Source: Candidatus Staskawiczbacteria bacterium
GTDB lineage: Bacteria; Patescibacteriota; Minisyncoccia; Minisyncoccales; Staskawiczbacteraceae
Direction of reading: 5' to 3'
Length of the DNA: 40,241 bases
Assembly: GCA_903835075.1 (NCBI GenBank)
Contig: CAILLM010000007.1
Location: forward strand, 1-40,241
The position numbers and the translations under genes were made by a program. Positions 1 through 9,218 of the stretch are shown here, in pieces (position 1 is the first letter of the stretch; the number at the start of each line of letters is the position of its first letter). The notes beneath the pieces are model-generated. The model was given only the letters and a program-made list of their open reading frames with translations. It searched no databases and was not told the origin of the DNA.

Positions 1-145
1 ACATCATATTTTATTTAAAATATTTATAAACATATAGATATTAATAAAAGAGAGAAGGGGGTAGTGAACAAAAAATAAACAACAACTTCGCCGAACTAAT
101 TAGAATCAAATATGGTTTTGGTTTGGGGGCAAGTTTGAAGCAAAA

Positions 146-1288
146 ATGAAAGTAGAAATATTAAAAGAAAATTTAAAAGCAGGATTAAATATAGTAGAAA
201 AAATTGTGGGTAAAAATCCTTCATTGCCAATTTTAGATAATGTTTTAATAGATACAGAAGATAGTTTTTTAAGTCTTAGTTCTACAGACTTAGAGACTGC
301 TATAAAGTTATGGATTTTAACTAAAATTGTGAAAAAGGGAAAAGTTGTAGTCCCTGCAAAATTTTTTTCAAACTTTGTTTCCTTGTTGCCAAACGAAAAA
401 ATAGTTTTAGAAGAGAAAAATCAAGGGATATATGTGGAGTGTGGAAGCTTTAAGAACCAAATTCAAGGGTTTAATCCCGAAGAATTCCCTTTGATTCCAG
501 AGTTTAATAATTTAGAATTTATTGAGGTGGATAATAGGAAATTCTGCCAAGGCTTGTCTCAGATTGTGGATATAGCAGCACCCTCTCAGTCTAGGCCAGA
601 AATTTCGGGAATTTATTTTATTTTTTCAAAAAATTTAATAAAAATTGTTGCCACAGATAGTTTTAGGTTGGCAGAGAAAAATATTATGATTGAGGGTGAC
701 TTGAGAGACTTTTCAAAAAAAGAAATTTCTTTTATTCTTCCTCAGAAACCAGCAAGAGAATTAATAAATATTTTAGGAGAAAAAGAGGGTAAAGTAAAAA
801 TATATTTTTCAGCTAGTCAGATTATGTTTGAATTTCCAATGAAAGATACACCCCGCCCACAAGTTCAAGTGATATCTAGATTAATAGAGGGGGAATATCC
901 TAATTATGAAGAAATTATTCCTAAAAAATTTAAAACACATGTTATTGTAAAAAGAGACGAATTTTTAAATCAAATTAAGGCTGCGGCGCTTTTTTCTGGA
1001 AAAATTAATGAAATAAAGATAAAGGTTAACCCGCAAAATAAAGAATTAGAAATTTTTGCTCAAGATCAGGGATTAGGAGAAAGCAAATCAAGTGTGCCTG
1101 CTAAAATAGAAGGGGAAGAAATGGAAGTATCATTTAATTATAAATTTTTATCAGATGGATTAATTAATATTAAAAGTTCTGAAGTTATATTTGATTTAAG
1201 CAAAGAAGAGGGGCCATGTATATTAAAACCAGTAGGGGATGCTAGTTACATATATGTGGTTATGCCCATTAAATCTACACAAGCTTAA
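146..1288 (+). CDS. dnaN: DNA polymerase III subunit beta (sliding clamp)
   Basis: Full-length 380 aa ORF with DnaN features (N-term MKVEILKENLKAGLNIVEKIVGKNPSLPILDNVLI; C-term YVVMPIKS). Confidence 0.96.
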   Translation: MKVEILKENLKAGLNIVEKIVGKNPSLPILDNVLIDTEDSFLSLSSTDLETAIKLWILTKIVKKGKVVVPAKFFSNFVSLLPNEKIVLEEKNQGIYVECGSFKNQIQGFNPEEFPLIPEFNNLEFIEVDNRKFCQGLSQIVDIAAPSQSRPEISGIYFIFSKNLIKIVATDSFRLAEKNIMIEGDLRDFSKKEISFILPQKPARELINILGEKEGKVKIYFSASQIMFEFPMKDTPRPQVQVISRLIEGEYPNYEEIIPKKFKTHVIVKRDEFLNQIKAAALFSGKINEIKIKVNPQNKELEIFAQDQGLGESKSSVPAKIEGEEMEVSFNYKFLSDGLINIKSSEVIFDLSKEEGPCILKPVGDASYIYVVMPIKSTQA

Positions 1289-1291
1289 TTA

Positions 1292-1322
1292 AAAAAACAC
1301 CCCCTTAACGGGGTGTTTTTTA
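1292..1322. terminator. Intrinsic, probably bidirectional terminator between convergent dnaN and PBP gene
   Basis: AAAAAACACCCC-CTTAAC-GGGGTGTTTTTT. Confidence 0.85.
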
Positions 1323-1333
1323 TTTGGTAAAAA

Positions 1334-3502
1334 TTAATCTAAGTTATGGTTTATGTCTTGTGTTTGGATGGGGGTGCTTTTGCCAAGCCAGTTATCTATT
1401 CCAGTTTGCCATAAAAAGTATTGGGGGTCATTTGATGGGTTTTGAGGTTGGGGACCTAGGGGATTATTTTTATCTATATAATATAATATTGTATGGCTGT
1501 CTCCTGACGGTAGTTGACCTAGTAATGCTGGGTTCTCATTATTCACAGAGCTTGGTGGGTTGAAATTTTCTGTTGGATGAGAACTGACAATTTTTTGCAT
1601 AACCTTATTCCACATTGGGGCAGCAATTCCAACCCCTTCATCTTTGGTGGGGTGATTATTATTATTACCAGTCCAAACACCCACAACAGCAAATGGAGTA
1701 TATCCCATTGTCCAACCATCAACAAAGTTTTGGGTTGTTCCTGTTTTAGCTGCCACTTGATACCCTGGCACATATAATGGGGAATTGCTTCCAAAAATTG
1801 GAGCCCTAGCATTGTTATCTGATAATACACTATTGATTTGTCTGGCTATTTGTGTGTCTAAAACCTTTGTGGGTTGTTCTTTATTTTCTTCTAAAACATT
1901 TCCGTTAGCATCTGTTATTTTTAAAATACTAACAGCAGGAATATAATTTCCCTCAGTTGCAAAAACCCCATAAGCTGAAGCCATTTCTAATAAATTTACA
2001 TCTCCTCCTCCTAATACTAAAGATAAACCATAATTTTTTGTATCTGTGAGTGTTGTAATTCCTAGGCTTTGAGCTGTTTTTAATGTATCTGGCACGCCAG
2101 CCAAATAAAGAGTTTTTACAGCGGGAATATTTAAAGAACAACCTAGCGCCGTACGTAATGTAACGGGTCCTCGGTTTTTATTATCATAGTCTTGGGGATT
2201 ATAGCAGGCGCTACCGTCTGAGCCAATTTTTGCATCTCCCGATGGGTCACAACTTGGGTTGAATTCAGTTTTTACATCCCATAAAACAGTGCTTGGGGTA
2301 TAACCCTTTTCAAAAGCAGTTATATAGGTAAATGGTTTAAAGGATGAACCTGGTTGCCTTTGTCCCATAGTTGCTACGTCATACTTTGGCTCAAATAAGC
2401 ACTTTCCAGGGCCCTTGTCTTCGCAACCATCTGGGTACGAGGGTGCAAAGTAATCTTTAGACCCTATCAATGCCAAAATTTGCCCTGTTTTAGGGTCTAA
2501 AACAACCATGGCAGCATTATACGCTCCCTTGCCAATATTTGTGGCGTCAGCCTCTTTTATGACTTGCTCGGCATAGTTTTGGATATCCCAATTTAATGAA
2601 GTGTAAACCCTTAATCCTTTTTCTTTTAAATAATCATCTCCATATTTATTGCTTAAATATTTTTTAACATACATTACAAAATCAGGAGCTTTTATAGATT
2701 CTGTATGTTCGTTAAAAACTAGTTTTTCATTTTTAGCATCTGTTAATTGTTGGGCATTGATATAGCCTTGTTTCTGCATCTTCTCTAAAATAATATCTTT
2801 TCTTTGCAATAACTCTGCTTTATTAGGACCATATGGCGAATAATAACTTGGGGCGGGAATTAGTGCTGTTAAAAGCGCAGATTGGGCTATGGATAAATCA
2901 GATGCAGGTTTTCCAAAATATGTTTGGCCAGCAGCCTCAGCTCCATAAGCATTTTCTCCAAAAGGAATTTCATTTAAATACCAATCAAAAATTTGGTCTT
3001 TAGAATATCTTCCATCTAATTCTACGCTTAAAACAATTTCTTTTATTTTTCTGGAAATACTTTTTTGATTTGTTAAATATACAGATCTTACAAGTTGTTG
3101 GGTTAGGGTGGACCCTCCTTGACTTTTTGATTGAGAAGTTAGGTCTACTAAAACAGCTCTAATTAATCCTATAAAATCTAGCCCGCCATGTTGGTAAAAC
3201 CTAGAATCTTCCGAGGCCAAAACAGAATGTTTTAAATTATCTGAAATTTTATCAAAAGAAACAATTTCTCTTTTTTCCTCCCCATAAATATCATATAAAA
3301 GTACTTTTCCAGTGTTGTCATATATTTTAGTAGATTGGATAAATGGAGTTTCTGTAAATTTTTCAGGTCGTGGTAAATTCCAGGTGTAGTATACAAAAAG
3401 TGCGAGGAGTACTGTACACCCACCTAAGAATAAAAGAATTAAATATTTGCCAATAAAAAGAAAAATCTTTTTATTTTTATTAAAAATGTTAAATTTTTTC
3501 AT
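1334..3502 (-). CDS. Class A penicillin-binding protein (transglycosylase/transpeptidase, PBP1A family)
   Basis: N-terminal TM; GT51 motifs EDSRFYQHGG and QGGSTLTQQLVR; transpeptidase GSSFKPF and KTGTT. Confidence 0.95.
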   Translation of the reverse strand: MKKFNIFNKNKKIFLFIGKYLILLFLGGCTVLLALFVYYTWNLPRPEKFTETPFIQSTKIYDNTGKVLLYDIYGEEKREIVSFDKISDNLKHSVLASEDSRFYQHGGLDFIGLIRAVLVDLTSQSKSQGGSTLTQQLVRSVYLTNQKSISRKIKEIVLSVELDGRYSKDQIFDWYLNEIPFGENAYGAEAAGQTYFGKPASDLSIAQSALLTALIPAPSYYSPYGPNKAELLQRKDIILEKMQKQGYINAQQLTDAKNEKLVFNEHTESIKAPDFVMYVKKYLSNKYGDDYLKEKGLRVYTSLNWDIQNYAEQVIKEADATNIGKGAYNAAMVVLDPKTGQILALIGSKDYFAPSYPDGCEDKGPGKCLFEPKYDVATMGQRQPGSSFKPFTYITAFEKGYTPSTVLWDVKTEFNPSCDPSGDAKIGSDGSACYNPQDYDNKNRGPVTLRTALGCSLNIPAVKTLYLAGVPDTLKTAQSLGITTLTDTKNYGLSLVLGGGDVNLLEMASAYGVFATEGNYIPAVSILKITDANGNVLEENKEQPTKVLDTQIARQINSVLSDNNARAPIFGSNSPLYVPGYQVAAKTGTTQNFVDGWTMGYTPFAVVGVWTGNNNNHPTKDEGVGIAAPMWNKVMQKIVSSHPTENFNPPSSVNNENPALLGQLPSGDSHTILYYIDKNNPLGPQPQNPSNDPQYFLWQTGIDNWLGKSTPIQTQDINHNLD

Positions 3503-3553
3503 ATTTTTATATTGTACTCCTAAAAATTGTAAAATTAAAGGATTAATTTAAAT

Positions 3554-3587
3554 AAAAACCCCACCTATTTTGTTGGCGGAGTTTTTA
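3554..3587 (-). terminator. Intrinsic terminator downstream of acidic ORF
   Basis: Minus strand ACTCCGCC-aacaaaata-GGTGGGGT followed by TTTTT. Confidence 0.65.
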
Positions 3588-3597
3588 TTTTATGAAT

Positions 3598-3780
3598 TTA
3601 TTCTTCTTCCTCTTCTGGCTCTGGAGAAACAACATCATCTTCTGCATCTTCATCGTCGTCTAAGTCTTCGTCTAGGTCATCATCATCGTCTTTGGCGTCG
3701 TCGGTAGAACCGTCGTCCCAATTGGTATCTTCAAAATCATCATCTTCGCTAACAAGTTTGCTTAAAAATTCCTCTTCCAT
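3598..3780 (-). CDS. Small hyper-acidic low-complexity protein (60 aa)
   Basis: ORF with about 35/60 Asp/Glu residues; followed by terminator hairpin. Confidence 0.7.
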   Translation of the reverse strand: MEEEFLSKLVSEDDDFEDTNWDDGSTDDAKDDDDDLDEDLDDDEDAEDDVVSPEPEEEEE

Positions 3781-3867
3781 TTTTTTATTATTAATTAATT
3801 TTATTATTATATTTAATCCATTATATTTTTTAAAAAACTATTGTCAAGCACTATTTCTTCACACATG

Positions 3868-4359
3868 CTAATATGTTTTGATTGCGGCACAAATTGCCAA
3901 ACCAATAGCATCAAAGGCATCGTCTTTTTTCCTATTATTTTTTGATAAATCAAAAGATTCTATGTTAACTGTTTTTTTAATCATTTTTTGAACCTGCTTT
4001 TTTTCTGCCCTGCCAAAACCAGCAATAGTCATTTTCATTTGTAGGGGAGTAAACTCATAAACCATTAGTTTGTTTTCTGCCGCTGCTAACAAAATTACTC
4101 CTTTGCTCTGGCTAACTGGCATTACGGTTTTTAGGTTCTTAAAAAAGAAAAGTCTTTCAATAGACATTATGTCAGGCTTATATTTTTTTATTAATTTATT
4201 TATTTCTTTATAAATTTGTTGCAATCCTTCGCCAGTTGTTGAAAACTTATCAGTTATTATGCACCCAAAATCAAGAACTTCTAACTCTTGTCCCGTGTGT
4301 TTTTTGATAATAGAATATCCCACAATTACCGAGCCCGGGTCTACCCCAATAATTATCAT
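3868..4359 (-). CDS. ruvC: Crossover junction endodeoxyribonuclease RuvC
   Basis: IIIGVDPGSVIVGYSII N-term, SIERLFF motif, C-term DDAFDAIGLAICA. Confidence 0.95.
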   Translation of the reverse strand: MIIIGVDPGSVIVGYSIIKKHTGQELEVLDFGCIITDKFSTTGEGLQQIYKEINKLIKKYKPDIMSIERLFFFKNLKTVMPVSQSKGVILLAAAENKLMVYEFTPLQMKMTIAGFGRAEKKQVQKMIKKTVNIESFDLSKNNRKKDDAFDAIGLAICAAIKTY

Positions 4360-5085
4360 TTAGTTTTTCATATTTGAGTAAATATCGTTTACAGCATCAT
4401 TATCATCTAGTGCATCGAATAGTTTTTGAGCTTGTTCTTTTTCTTTTTCTGTAAGCGAAACCTCTTCCTTAGCAACAAAATCTATAGAGGAAGACTCAAT
4501 TTTTATTTGTTTATCTTCCAGGGCTTTTTTTACAACTTCTAAATCTTCGGGCTTTGTATAAATATCTAGAGAATCTCCATTGGAAGAAACATCATCAGCC
4601 CCTAACTCTATTGCCATTAGCTCTACTTCTTCTTGAGACTTGCCATCGGTGTTTATAGTTATTGCTCCTTTTCTTTCAAACATCCATCGCACAGCACCCT
4701 CCCCAGCCATTTTTCCATTGTGTTGGTTTAGAGTGGCTCTTATTTCTCCAAATGTTCTATTGGTGTTGTCAGTAATTCCATTAATAATTAAAGCAATTCC
4801 TCCTGGCCCAAACCCTTCAAAGGATACTTCTTCTAATGTTTCTCCAGCTAATTCGCCAGTACCTTTTTTAATAGCCCTTTCAATGTTTTCTTTGGGCATG
4901 TTAGCACTTTTGGCTTGTTCTATTACTGCCTTAAGTTTAGAGTTTTTTAATGGGTCGCCTGAACCACCCCCATCTTTTACAGCTATTGTAATTAGCCTTC
5001 CATATTTAGAATATATTTTTCCTTTTTTTGCATCATTGGCCATTTTTGTGGCCATAACTGTTTTTGCATGACTATGTCCTGACAT
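4360..5085 (-). CDS. yebC: YebC/PmpR family protein
   Basis: MSGHSHAKTVMATKMANDAKKGKIYSKYGR..., GFGPGGIALI. Confidence 0.95.
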   Translation of the reverse strand: MSGHSHAKTVMATKMANDAKKGKIYSKYGRLITIAVKDGGGSGDPLKNSKLKAVIEQAKSANMPKENIERAIKKGTGELAGETLEEVSFEGFGPGGIALIINGITDNTNRTFGEIRATLNQHNGKMAGEGAVRWMFERKGAITINTDGKSQEEVELMAIELGADDVSSNGDSLDIYTKPEDLEVVKKALEDKQIKIESSSIDFVAKEEVSLTEKEKEQAQKLFDALDDNDAVNDIYSNMKN

Positions 5086-6016
5086 GTTGTTTTTTGTTTT
5101 TAATAAATAATATTATTGTTGCCAATATTATAGCTGTTGATAAAACTATATAAAATAAAAACCAGGGATTATTTTTATTTGTTGCTTGGCTTGTGTTTAA
5201 ATTTTGGCCTGCCTGCGCAGGCAGGCTGATATCAGCCAACCCCTGAGTTGATAAGTCATTATTAACAGAATTTTTTATTTTTGACAAGCCCTTAGTGCTA
5301 GTTGTTGCCACGGTAATTATATTTTTTGTTTCTGGAGTTGGAGTTAGACTCCATTTCCAGCCAGAGTCAACTTTGCTGTAAGATTGTCCCAAAGGAGCTT
5401 TTGTATAATTTACAGAATCAACAATTTTTTTATCAGGCGTTAACAAGTTTATTCCATCAACATCATTGTTCAACATTATTTTTGTGTCCGGTCTTTTAAA
5501 TAACAAAAAACCATTAGCCATAAGTTTTGCGTCTTTTGGAATTGTAAAAGTTTTTGGAGTTCCGCTAATATCTTGAATTTGCCAACCAGTTAAATCAACT
5601 TCTATATTATTAGAATTGTACAACTCAACCCATTCATTTGTTTCATCAGCTCCTGAAGGGTTGGGGAGTAATTCGTTTATAATAATTCCCGATGGATAAG
5701 TTACCGCAGGCGTAGCGGGTTGGTCGTTTGTTTGGCTCGCCGTAGTTTCAACGGAGGTGGCGCACCCTACGCAGGCAACTCCCTGGTCTTTAATTTTTTG
5801 TAAAGTTTTAACCCCTATGCCCTTAACTCTATTTAAGTCGTCAACTGAAGAAAACGGTCTGGCGTCAATTATCCTTTGTGCCATAGCGGGCCCAATACCA
5901 GCAATGATATCTAATTGAGATAGTGTGGCGTTGTTTATATCAACCGTATCGGTGGCTGTAGCAATAGCTGGAAATAATATCGTTAATAATATTAATACGA
6001 AAAATAGGTTCCTCAT
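5072..6016 (-). CDS. Signal peptide + ComEA-type helix-hairpin-helix + lamin-tail (LTD) domain + C-terminal TM protein
   Basis: VDINNATLSQLDIIAGIGPAMAQRIIDARP (HhH); GIIINELLPNPSGADETNEWVELYNSN (LTD); C-term hydrophobic helix. Confidence 0.85.
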   Translation of the reverse strand: MRNLFFVLILLTILFPAIATATDTVDINNATLSQLDIIAGIGPAMAQRIIDARPFSSVDDLNRVKGIGVKTLQKIKDQGVACVGCATSVETTASQTNDQPATPAVTYPSGIIINELLPNPSGADETNEWVELYNSNNIEVDLTGWQIQDISGTPKTFTIPKDAKLMANGFLLFKRPDTKIMLNNDVDGINLLTPDKKIVDSVNYTKAPLGQSYSKVDSGWKWSLTPTPETKNIITVATTSTKGLSKIKNSVNNDLSTQGLADISLPAQAGQNLNTSQATNKNNPWFLFYIVLSTAIILATIILFIKNKKQHVRT

Positions 6017-6096
6017 ATCATTATGATTAATTATTATTGTATTTTACCGCAAATAGAGTATATTGAAAACTGCAATATTAAATTAATTATAATAAC

Positions 6097-6771
6097 ATGG
6101 ATAAAAGAAAAATTTTATTTTCAATAATGTTTACTGTTTTGGGTCTTTTGGCGTTTCAGGTTTCTGTAAGTCAAATAATTGGTTCTACTCAAAAATTTAC
6201 CTTGTTTGAATTATTAGGACCAATTGGTGGAATGTTTTTGGGGCCAATTTTGGGAGCTTTATCAGCTTTTGTGGTGAGGGCCTTAGATATAATATTTACT
6301 CACCAATCTTTGGATTTGTTAACAATAATAAGGTTTTTGCCTGCAATTTGTGCTGCGGTTTATTTTGGATTAAAAAATAAATATACAGCTATTGTTTTCC
6401 CAATTTGTATCGCTTTGTTTTTAATAAATCCAATTGGTAGGCAAGCATGGATGTACTCAGCAATTTGGTTGATTCCTTTTGTTGCCACATTCTTTAAGAA
6501 GAAATTGATTCTAAATAGTTTGGGAGCCACATTTACGGCCCATGCAGTTGGTTCAGTAATTTTCTTATATACTTTTGGCTTAACCCCTGCAATTTGGATT
6601 GGCCTAATCCCAGTAGTATTTATAGAAAGGGGATTTTTTACAGCTGGAATTTGGGCTAGTTGTTTGGCCTTTAACTTTATTTTAGATAAGCTTACGAGCT
6701 TTAAATTTGCCTCAGCCTTAAAGCCATTTGTTAAACAAGAACTACTTTTCAATGCTAGTAAAAGCAATTAA
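6097..6771 (+). CDS. Polytopic membrane protein, possibly ECF transporter S-component-like
   Basis: Several hydrophobic segments; GPIGGMFLGPILGALSAFVVRALD resembles S-component proteins. Confidence 0.45.
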   Translation: MDKRKILFSIMFTVLGLLAFQVSVSQIIGSTQKFTLFELLGPIGGMFLGPILGALSAFVVRALDIIFTHQSLDLLTIIRFLPAICAAVYFGLKNKYTAIVFPICIALFLINPIGRQAWMYSAIWLIPFVATFFKKKLILNSLGATFTAHAVGSVIFLYTFGLTPAIWIGLIPVVFIERGFFTAGIWASCLAFNFILDKLTSFKFASALKPFVKQELLFNASKSN

Positions 6772-7516
6772 AACTAGGTCATTAATCCCACCTCAAGATA
6801 ACTTACTTTCTGTAATTAAAGAAAGTGTTCTTGAGATAAAAGAGAAGTCTGTAATAGTAATTACCTCTAAGGTTGTATCTATCTGGCGAGGAGATTGTCT
6901 GAAGATAAGCCAGATAGAAGATAAAGATAGCCTGATAAAGAAAGAAGCTGATTTATACATAGACCGCACAAATGATCTTCCAGAGAGCGTAATGCTAACC
7001 ATTAAAAATAACATTTTAATTCCAACTTCGGGCATAGATGAAAGCAACGCTAACGGATATTATATTTTGTGGCCAAAAAATCCTGCCAAAGATGCCAAAG
7101 AAATCTATCAATATATAAAAAAAGAGTTTAAGCTAAAAAACTTTGGAGTAATAATTTCAGATAGCCATACTACGCCCTTACGAACAGGAATTATGGGAAT
7201 TGGAATTGCTTATTATGGCTTTTATCCTTTGCGAGATTATAGAAATAAAAAAGATATTTTTGGCAGAAAATTAAAAATGTCTCAAACAAATATAGTTGAT
7301 TCTTTATGTGCCGCAGCAGTTTATGAAATGGGGGAGGGCGCCGAACAAACCCCAATTGCAATTATTGAAGACGCGGGCAACATAAAATTCGAAATCAAAA
7401 CCCACAAAAAAGACCCCTTATTAATTGGAATAGATGAAGATATTTACGCCCCATTTTTAAAAAGCGTAAAATGGAAAACCCTTCGGCGCGACTCATGGCA
7501 AGAAGGCGGAAAATAG
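6752..7516 (+). CDS. Coenzyme F420-0:L-glutamate ligase (CofE/FbiB)-like protein
   Basis: ORF track 6728-7516, start more likely 6752 (MLVKAIKTRSLIPPQD...); VIVITSKVVSIWRGD, ISDSHTTPLRTGIMGIGIAYYGF. Confidence 0.75.
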   Translation: MLVKAIKTRSLIPPQDNLLSVIKESVLEIKEKSVIVITSKVVSIWRGDCLKISQIEDKDSLIKKEADLYIDRTNDLPESVMLTIKNNILIPTSGIDESNANGYYILWPKNPAKDAKEIYQYIKKEFKLKNFGVIISDSHTTPLRTGIMGIGIAYYGFYPLRDYRNKKDIFGRKLKMSQTNIVDSLCAAAVYEMGEGAEQTPIAIIEDAGNIKFEIKTHKKDPLLIGIDEDIYAPFLKSVKWKTLRRDSWQEGGK

Positions 7517-7581
7517 TTTGACAAAAATTGCTCAGGAGCTAAACTTAAAGAAAAATCAATATAATTAAAATAAATAAAAAT

Positions 7582-7953
7582 ATGGGAGAACGTCCAAGAG
7601 ATCAAGAAGAAAATTTAACTCCAATGGAAGCAGAATGTGTCGAAAAAATAAGAACCCTTAAAGAAAAAAGAGTGAAAGATGGGTCATTGTCGCGAACCGA
7701 TGAGGGGTTGTTGAAAATGTGGCAACGAACTTTGGGTTACACTGAAGCTGGAAAGGCTGAAGTGGCCAGACTAGGGGCAACACAAGAAACAATCCCCAGC
7801 ATGACATCTGAGCAAATGGGAGAAATTATAAAAACCGCAGATGATAAGCATGAAGCGGTACAAAGAGAAATAAAAGAGGGCAGTGAGAGGATATACAAAA
7901 AGTTTACCGAAGGGAATGAGAACTTATATAAGAAACTTACTGGTAAAGAATAA
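7582..7953 (+). CDS. Hypothetical protein
   Basis: Intact 123 aa charged ORF followed by terminator. Confidence 0.55.
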   Translation: MGERPRDQEENLTPMEAECVEKIRTLKEKRVKDGSLSRTDEGLLKMWQRTLGYTEAGKAEVARLGATQETIPSMTSEQMGEIIKTADDKHEAVQREIKEGSERIYKKFTEGNENLYKKLTGKE

Positions 7954-7956
7954 ATT

Positions 7957-7988
7957 AAAAAAATCACTCGGTTGAGTGATTTTTTTGT
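7957..7988. terminator. Bidirectional intrinsic terminator
   Basis: AAAAAAATCACTC-GGTT-GAGTGATTTTTTT. Confidence 0.85.
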
Positions 7989-8002
7989 TAGAATAATTTG
8001 CG

Positions 8003-9028
8003 TTAGAATAGTCCGCTTTGCTTGCGTAAGTGGCTAAGTCCTAAATGGCTGTAGGCTAGGGCTGTAGCAACTCGGCCTTTTGGGGTGCGTTCAAGAAGGC
8101 CACATTGCATTAAATAAGGTTCGTAAATGTCTAAAATTGTTTCTTCTTCTTCCATGGCAGCTGCTGCTAATGATTGCAATCCAACAGGCCCTCCGCCAAA
8201 TTTTTCAATTAAAGCTTGCAAAATATTTCTGTCGCTGGGCTCTAATCCCATTAAGTCTACCTCTAACGAGTCTAGCGCGTGCTTGGCAATTTTTTCTGTT
8301 ATAATTTCTGCATTTTGAACTTGGGCAAAGTCGCGCACTCTTTTTACTAGCCTGTTTGCAACTCTTGGCGTAAACCTTGAACGTTCGGCAATTGCGGTAA
8401 TGGCTGCAGGTTCCATTTTTATTTTTAATAAATTTCCCGATCGCTCAATTATTTTTTTAACATCTTCTATATTATAAAAGTTAAGCTGAAAAGTTGCGCC
8501 AAATCTGTTACGTAGGGGGGCAGATAATAACCCTGGCCTTGTGGTAGCTCCAATTAAAGTAAATTTGGGTAATTTTAATTCCATTGTGCGTGCCATTGGA
8601 CCCTTTCCTAAAATTAAATTTAATTTATATTCTTCCAATGCGGGGTATAAATATTCTTCTATGGTTTTATTTATTCTGTGAATCTCATCTAAAAATAAAA
8701 CATCACCTTCTGACAAGTTTGTTAAAATTGCAGCTAAATCTCCCGCTCTTTCTAAAGCTGGGCCCGAGGTAGATTTAATTTTTTTACCCATTTCATTAGC
8801 AACTATGTAGGCTAGAGTGGTTTTGCCTAAGCCAGAGTTGCCATAAAGCAACAAGTGGTCAGGACTTTGACCACGTTGCTTAGCTGCGGTAATAATTACC
8901 TGTATATTTTCTTTAATTTTGTCTTGCCCAACGTAATCATTCCAAGAACTCGGCCTTAAAGCCGAGTCTAGTGTTTCGTCCGGTGCCTCGACAGCGGAGA
9001 GGTCTTTTTTGGGTGAAGGGGTTGACAT
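8003..9028 (-). CDS. ruvB: Holliday junction branch migration ATPase RuvB
   Basis: LRPSSWNDYVGQDKIKENI, LLLYGNSGLGKTTLA, FLDEIHR, FTLIGATTRPGLLSAPLRNRFG. Confidence 0.97.
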   Translation of the reverse strand: MSTPSPKKDLSAVEAPDETLDSALRPSSWNDYVGQDKIKENIQVIITAAKQRGQSPDHLLLYGNSGLGKTTLAYIVANEMGKKIKSTSGPALERAGDLAAILTNLSEGDVLFLDEIHRINKTIEEYLYPALEEYKLNLILGKGPMARTMELKLPKFTLIGATTRPGLLSAPLRNRFGATFQLNFYNIEDVKKIIERSGNLLKIKMEPAAITAIAERSRFTPRVANRLVKRVRDFAQVQNAEIITEKIAKHALDSLEVDLMGLEPSDRNILQALIEKFGGGPVGLQSLAAAAMEEEETILDIYEPYLMQCGLLERTPKGRVATALAYSHLGLSHLRKQSGLF

Positions 9029-9050
9029 ATATATTAAAAAATGATACTAT
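9022..9050 (+). promoter_or_regulatory. Sigma70-like promoter driving the 9057-9214 ncRNA candidate
   Basis: TTGACA (9022-9027), 17-bp spacer, TACTAT (9045-9050). Confidence 0.75.
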
Positions 9051-9056
9051 GGAAGA

Positions 9057-9214
9057 TATTTAGGTTAAACGATTAAGCGGCTCTAGAGTTGGAGGTATTT
9101 ATTTGGACTTACCTCAGCTTCGGATAATTCTGCTCCGGCTCAATTATTCCTCAGGCAAGTCTTTGTTTATGTCCCAGACATAAGAACACCTCCAGCTCTA
9201 AGGCCGCTTTTTGT
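9057..9214 (+). ncRNA. Candidate structured ncRNA with 25-bp basal helix and two internal hairpins
   Basis: 9075-9099 pairs with 9185-9209 (21 WC, 2 GU, 2 mismatches); GACTT.CCT.AG.../...CT.AGG.AAGTC; TTATGTC-cca-GACATAA; TTTTT after basal helix; promoter upstream; no sensible ORF. Confidence 0.75.
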
Positions 9215-9218
9215 TTAC

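Noticed and set aside
1-145. AT-rich region upstream of dnaN as possible oriC
   Set aside because: No recognisable DnaA boxes (TTATCCACA) and window is truncated at this end
1324-1563. 79 aa + strand ORF after dnaN
   Set aside because: Antisense to the 3' end of the PBP gene; begins inside/after the terminator
4640-5071. 143 aa + strand ORF
   Set aside because: Antisense to the clear yebC gene; hydrophobic composition is a mirror of the coding strand
8948-8967. Inverted repeat ACTCGGCCTTAAAGCCGAGT in the ruvB 5' region
   Set aside because: Encodes ordinary RuvB N-terminal residues (LDSALRPSS); no evidence of an inserted element
9057-9214. Assignment of the RNA as SRP (4.5S) RNA
   Set aside because: Lacks the conserved SRP apical motif (GGUCCGGAAGGAAGCAGCC-type) and has a three-way junction rather than a single hairpin
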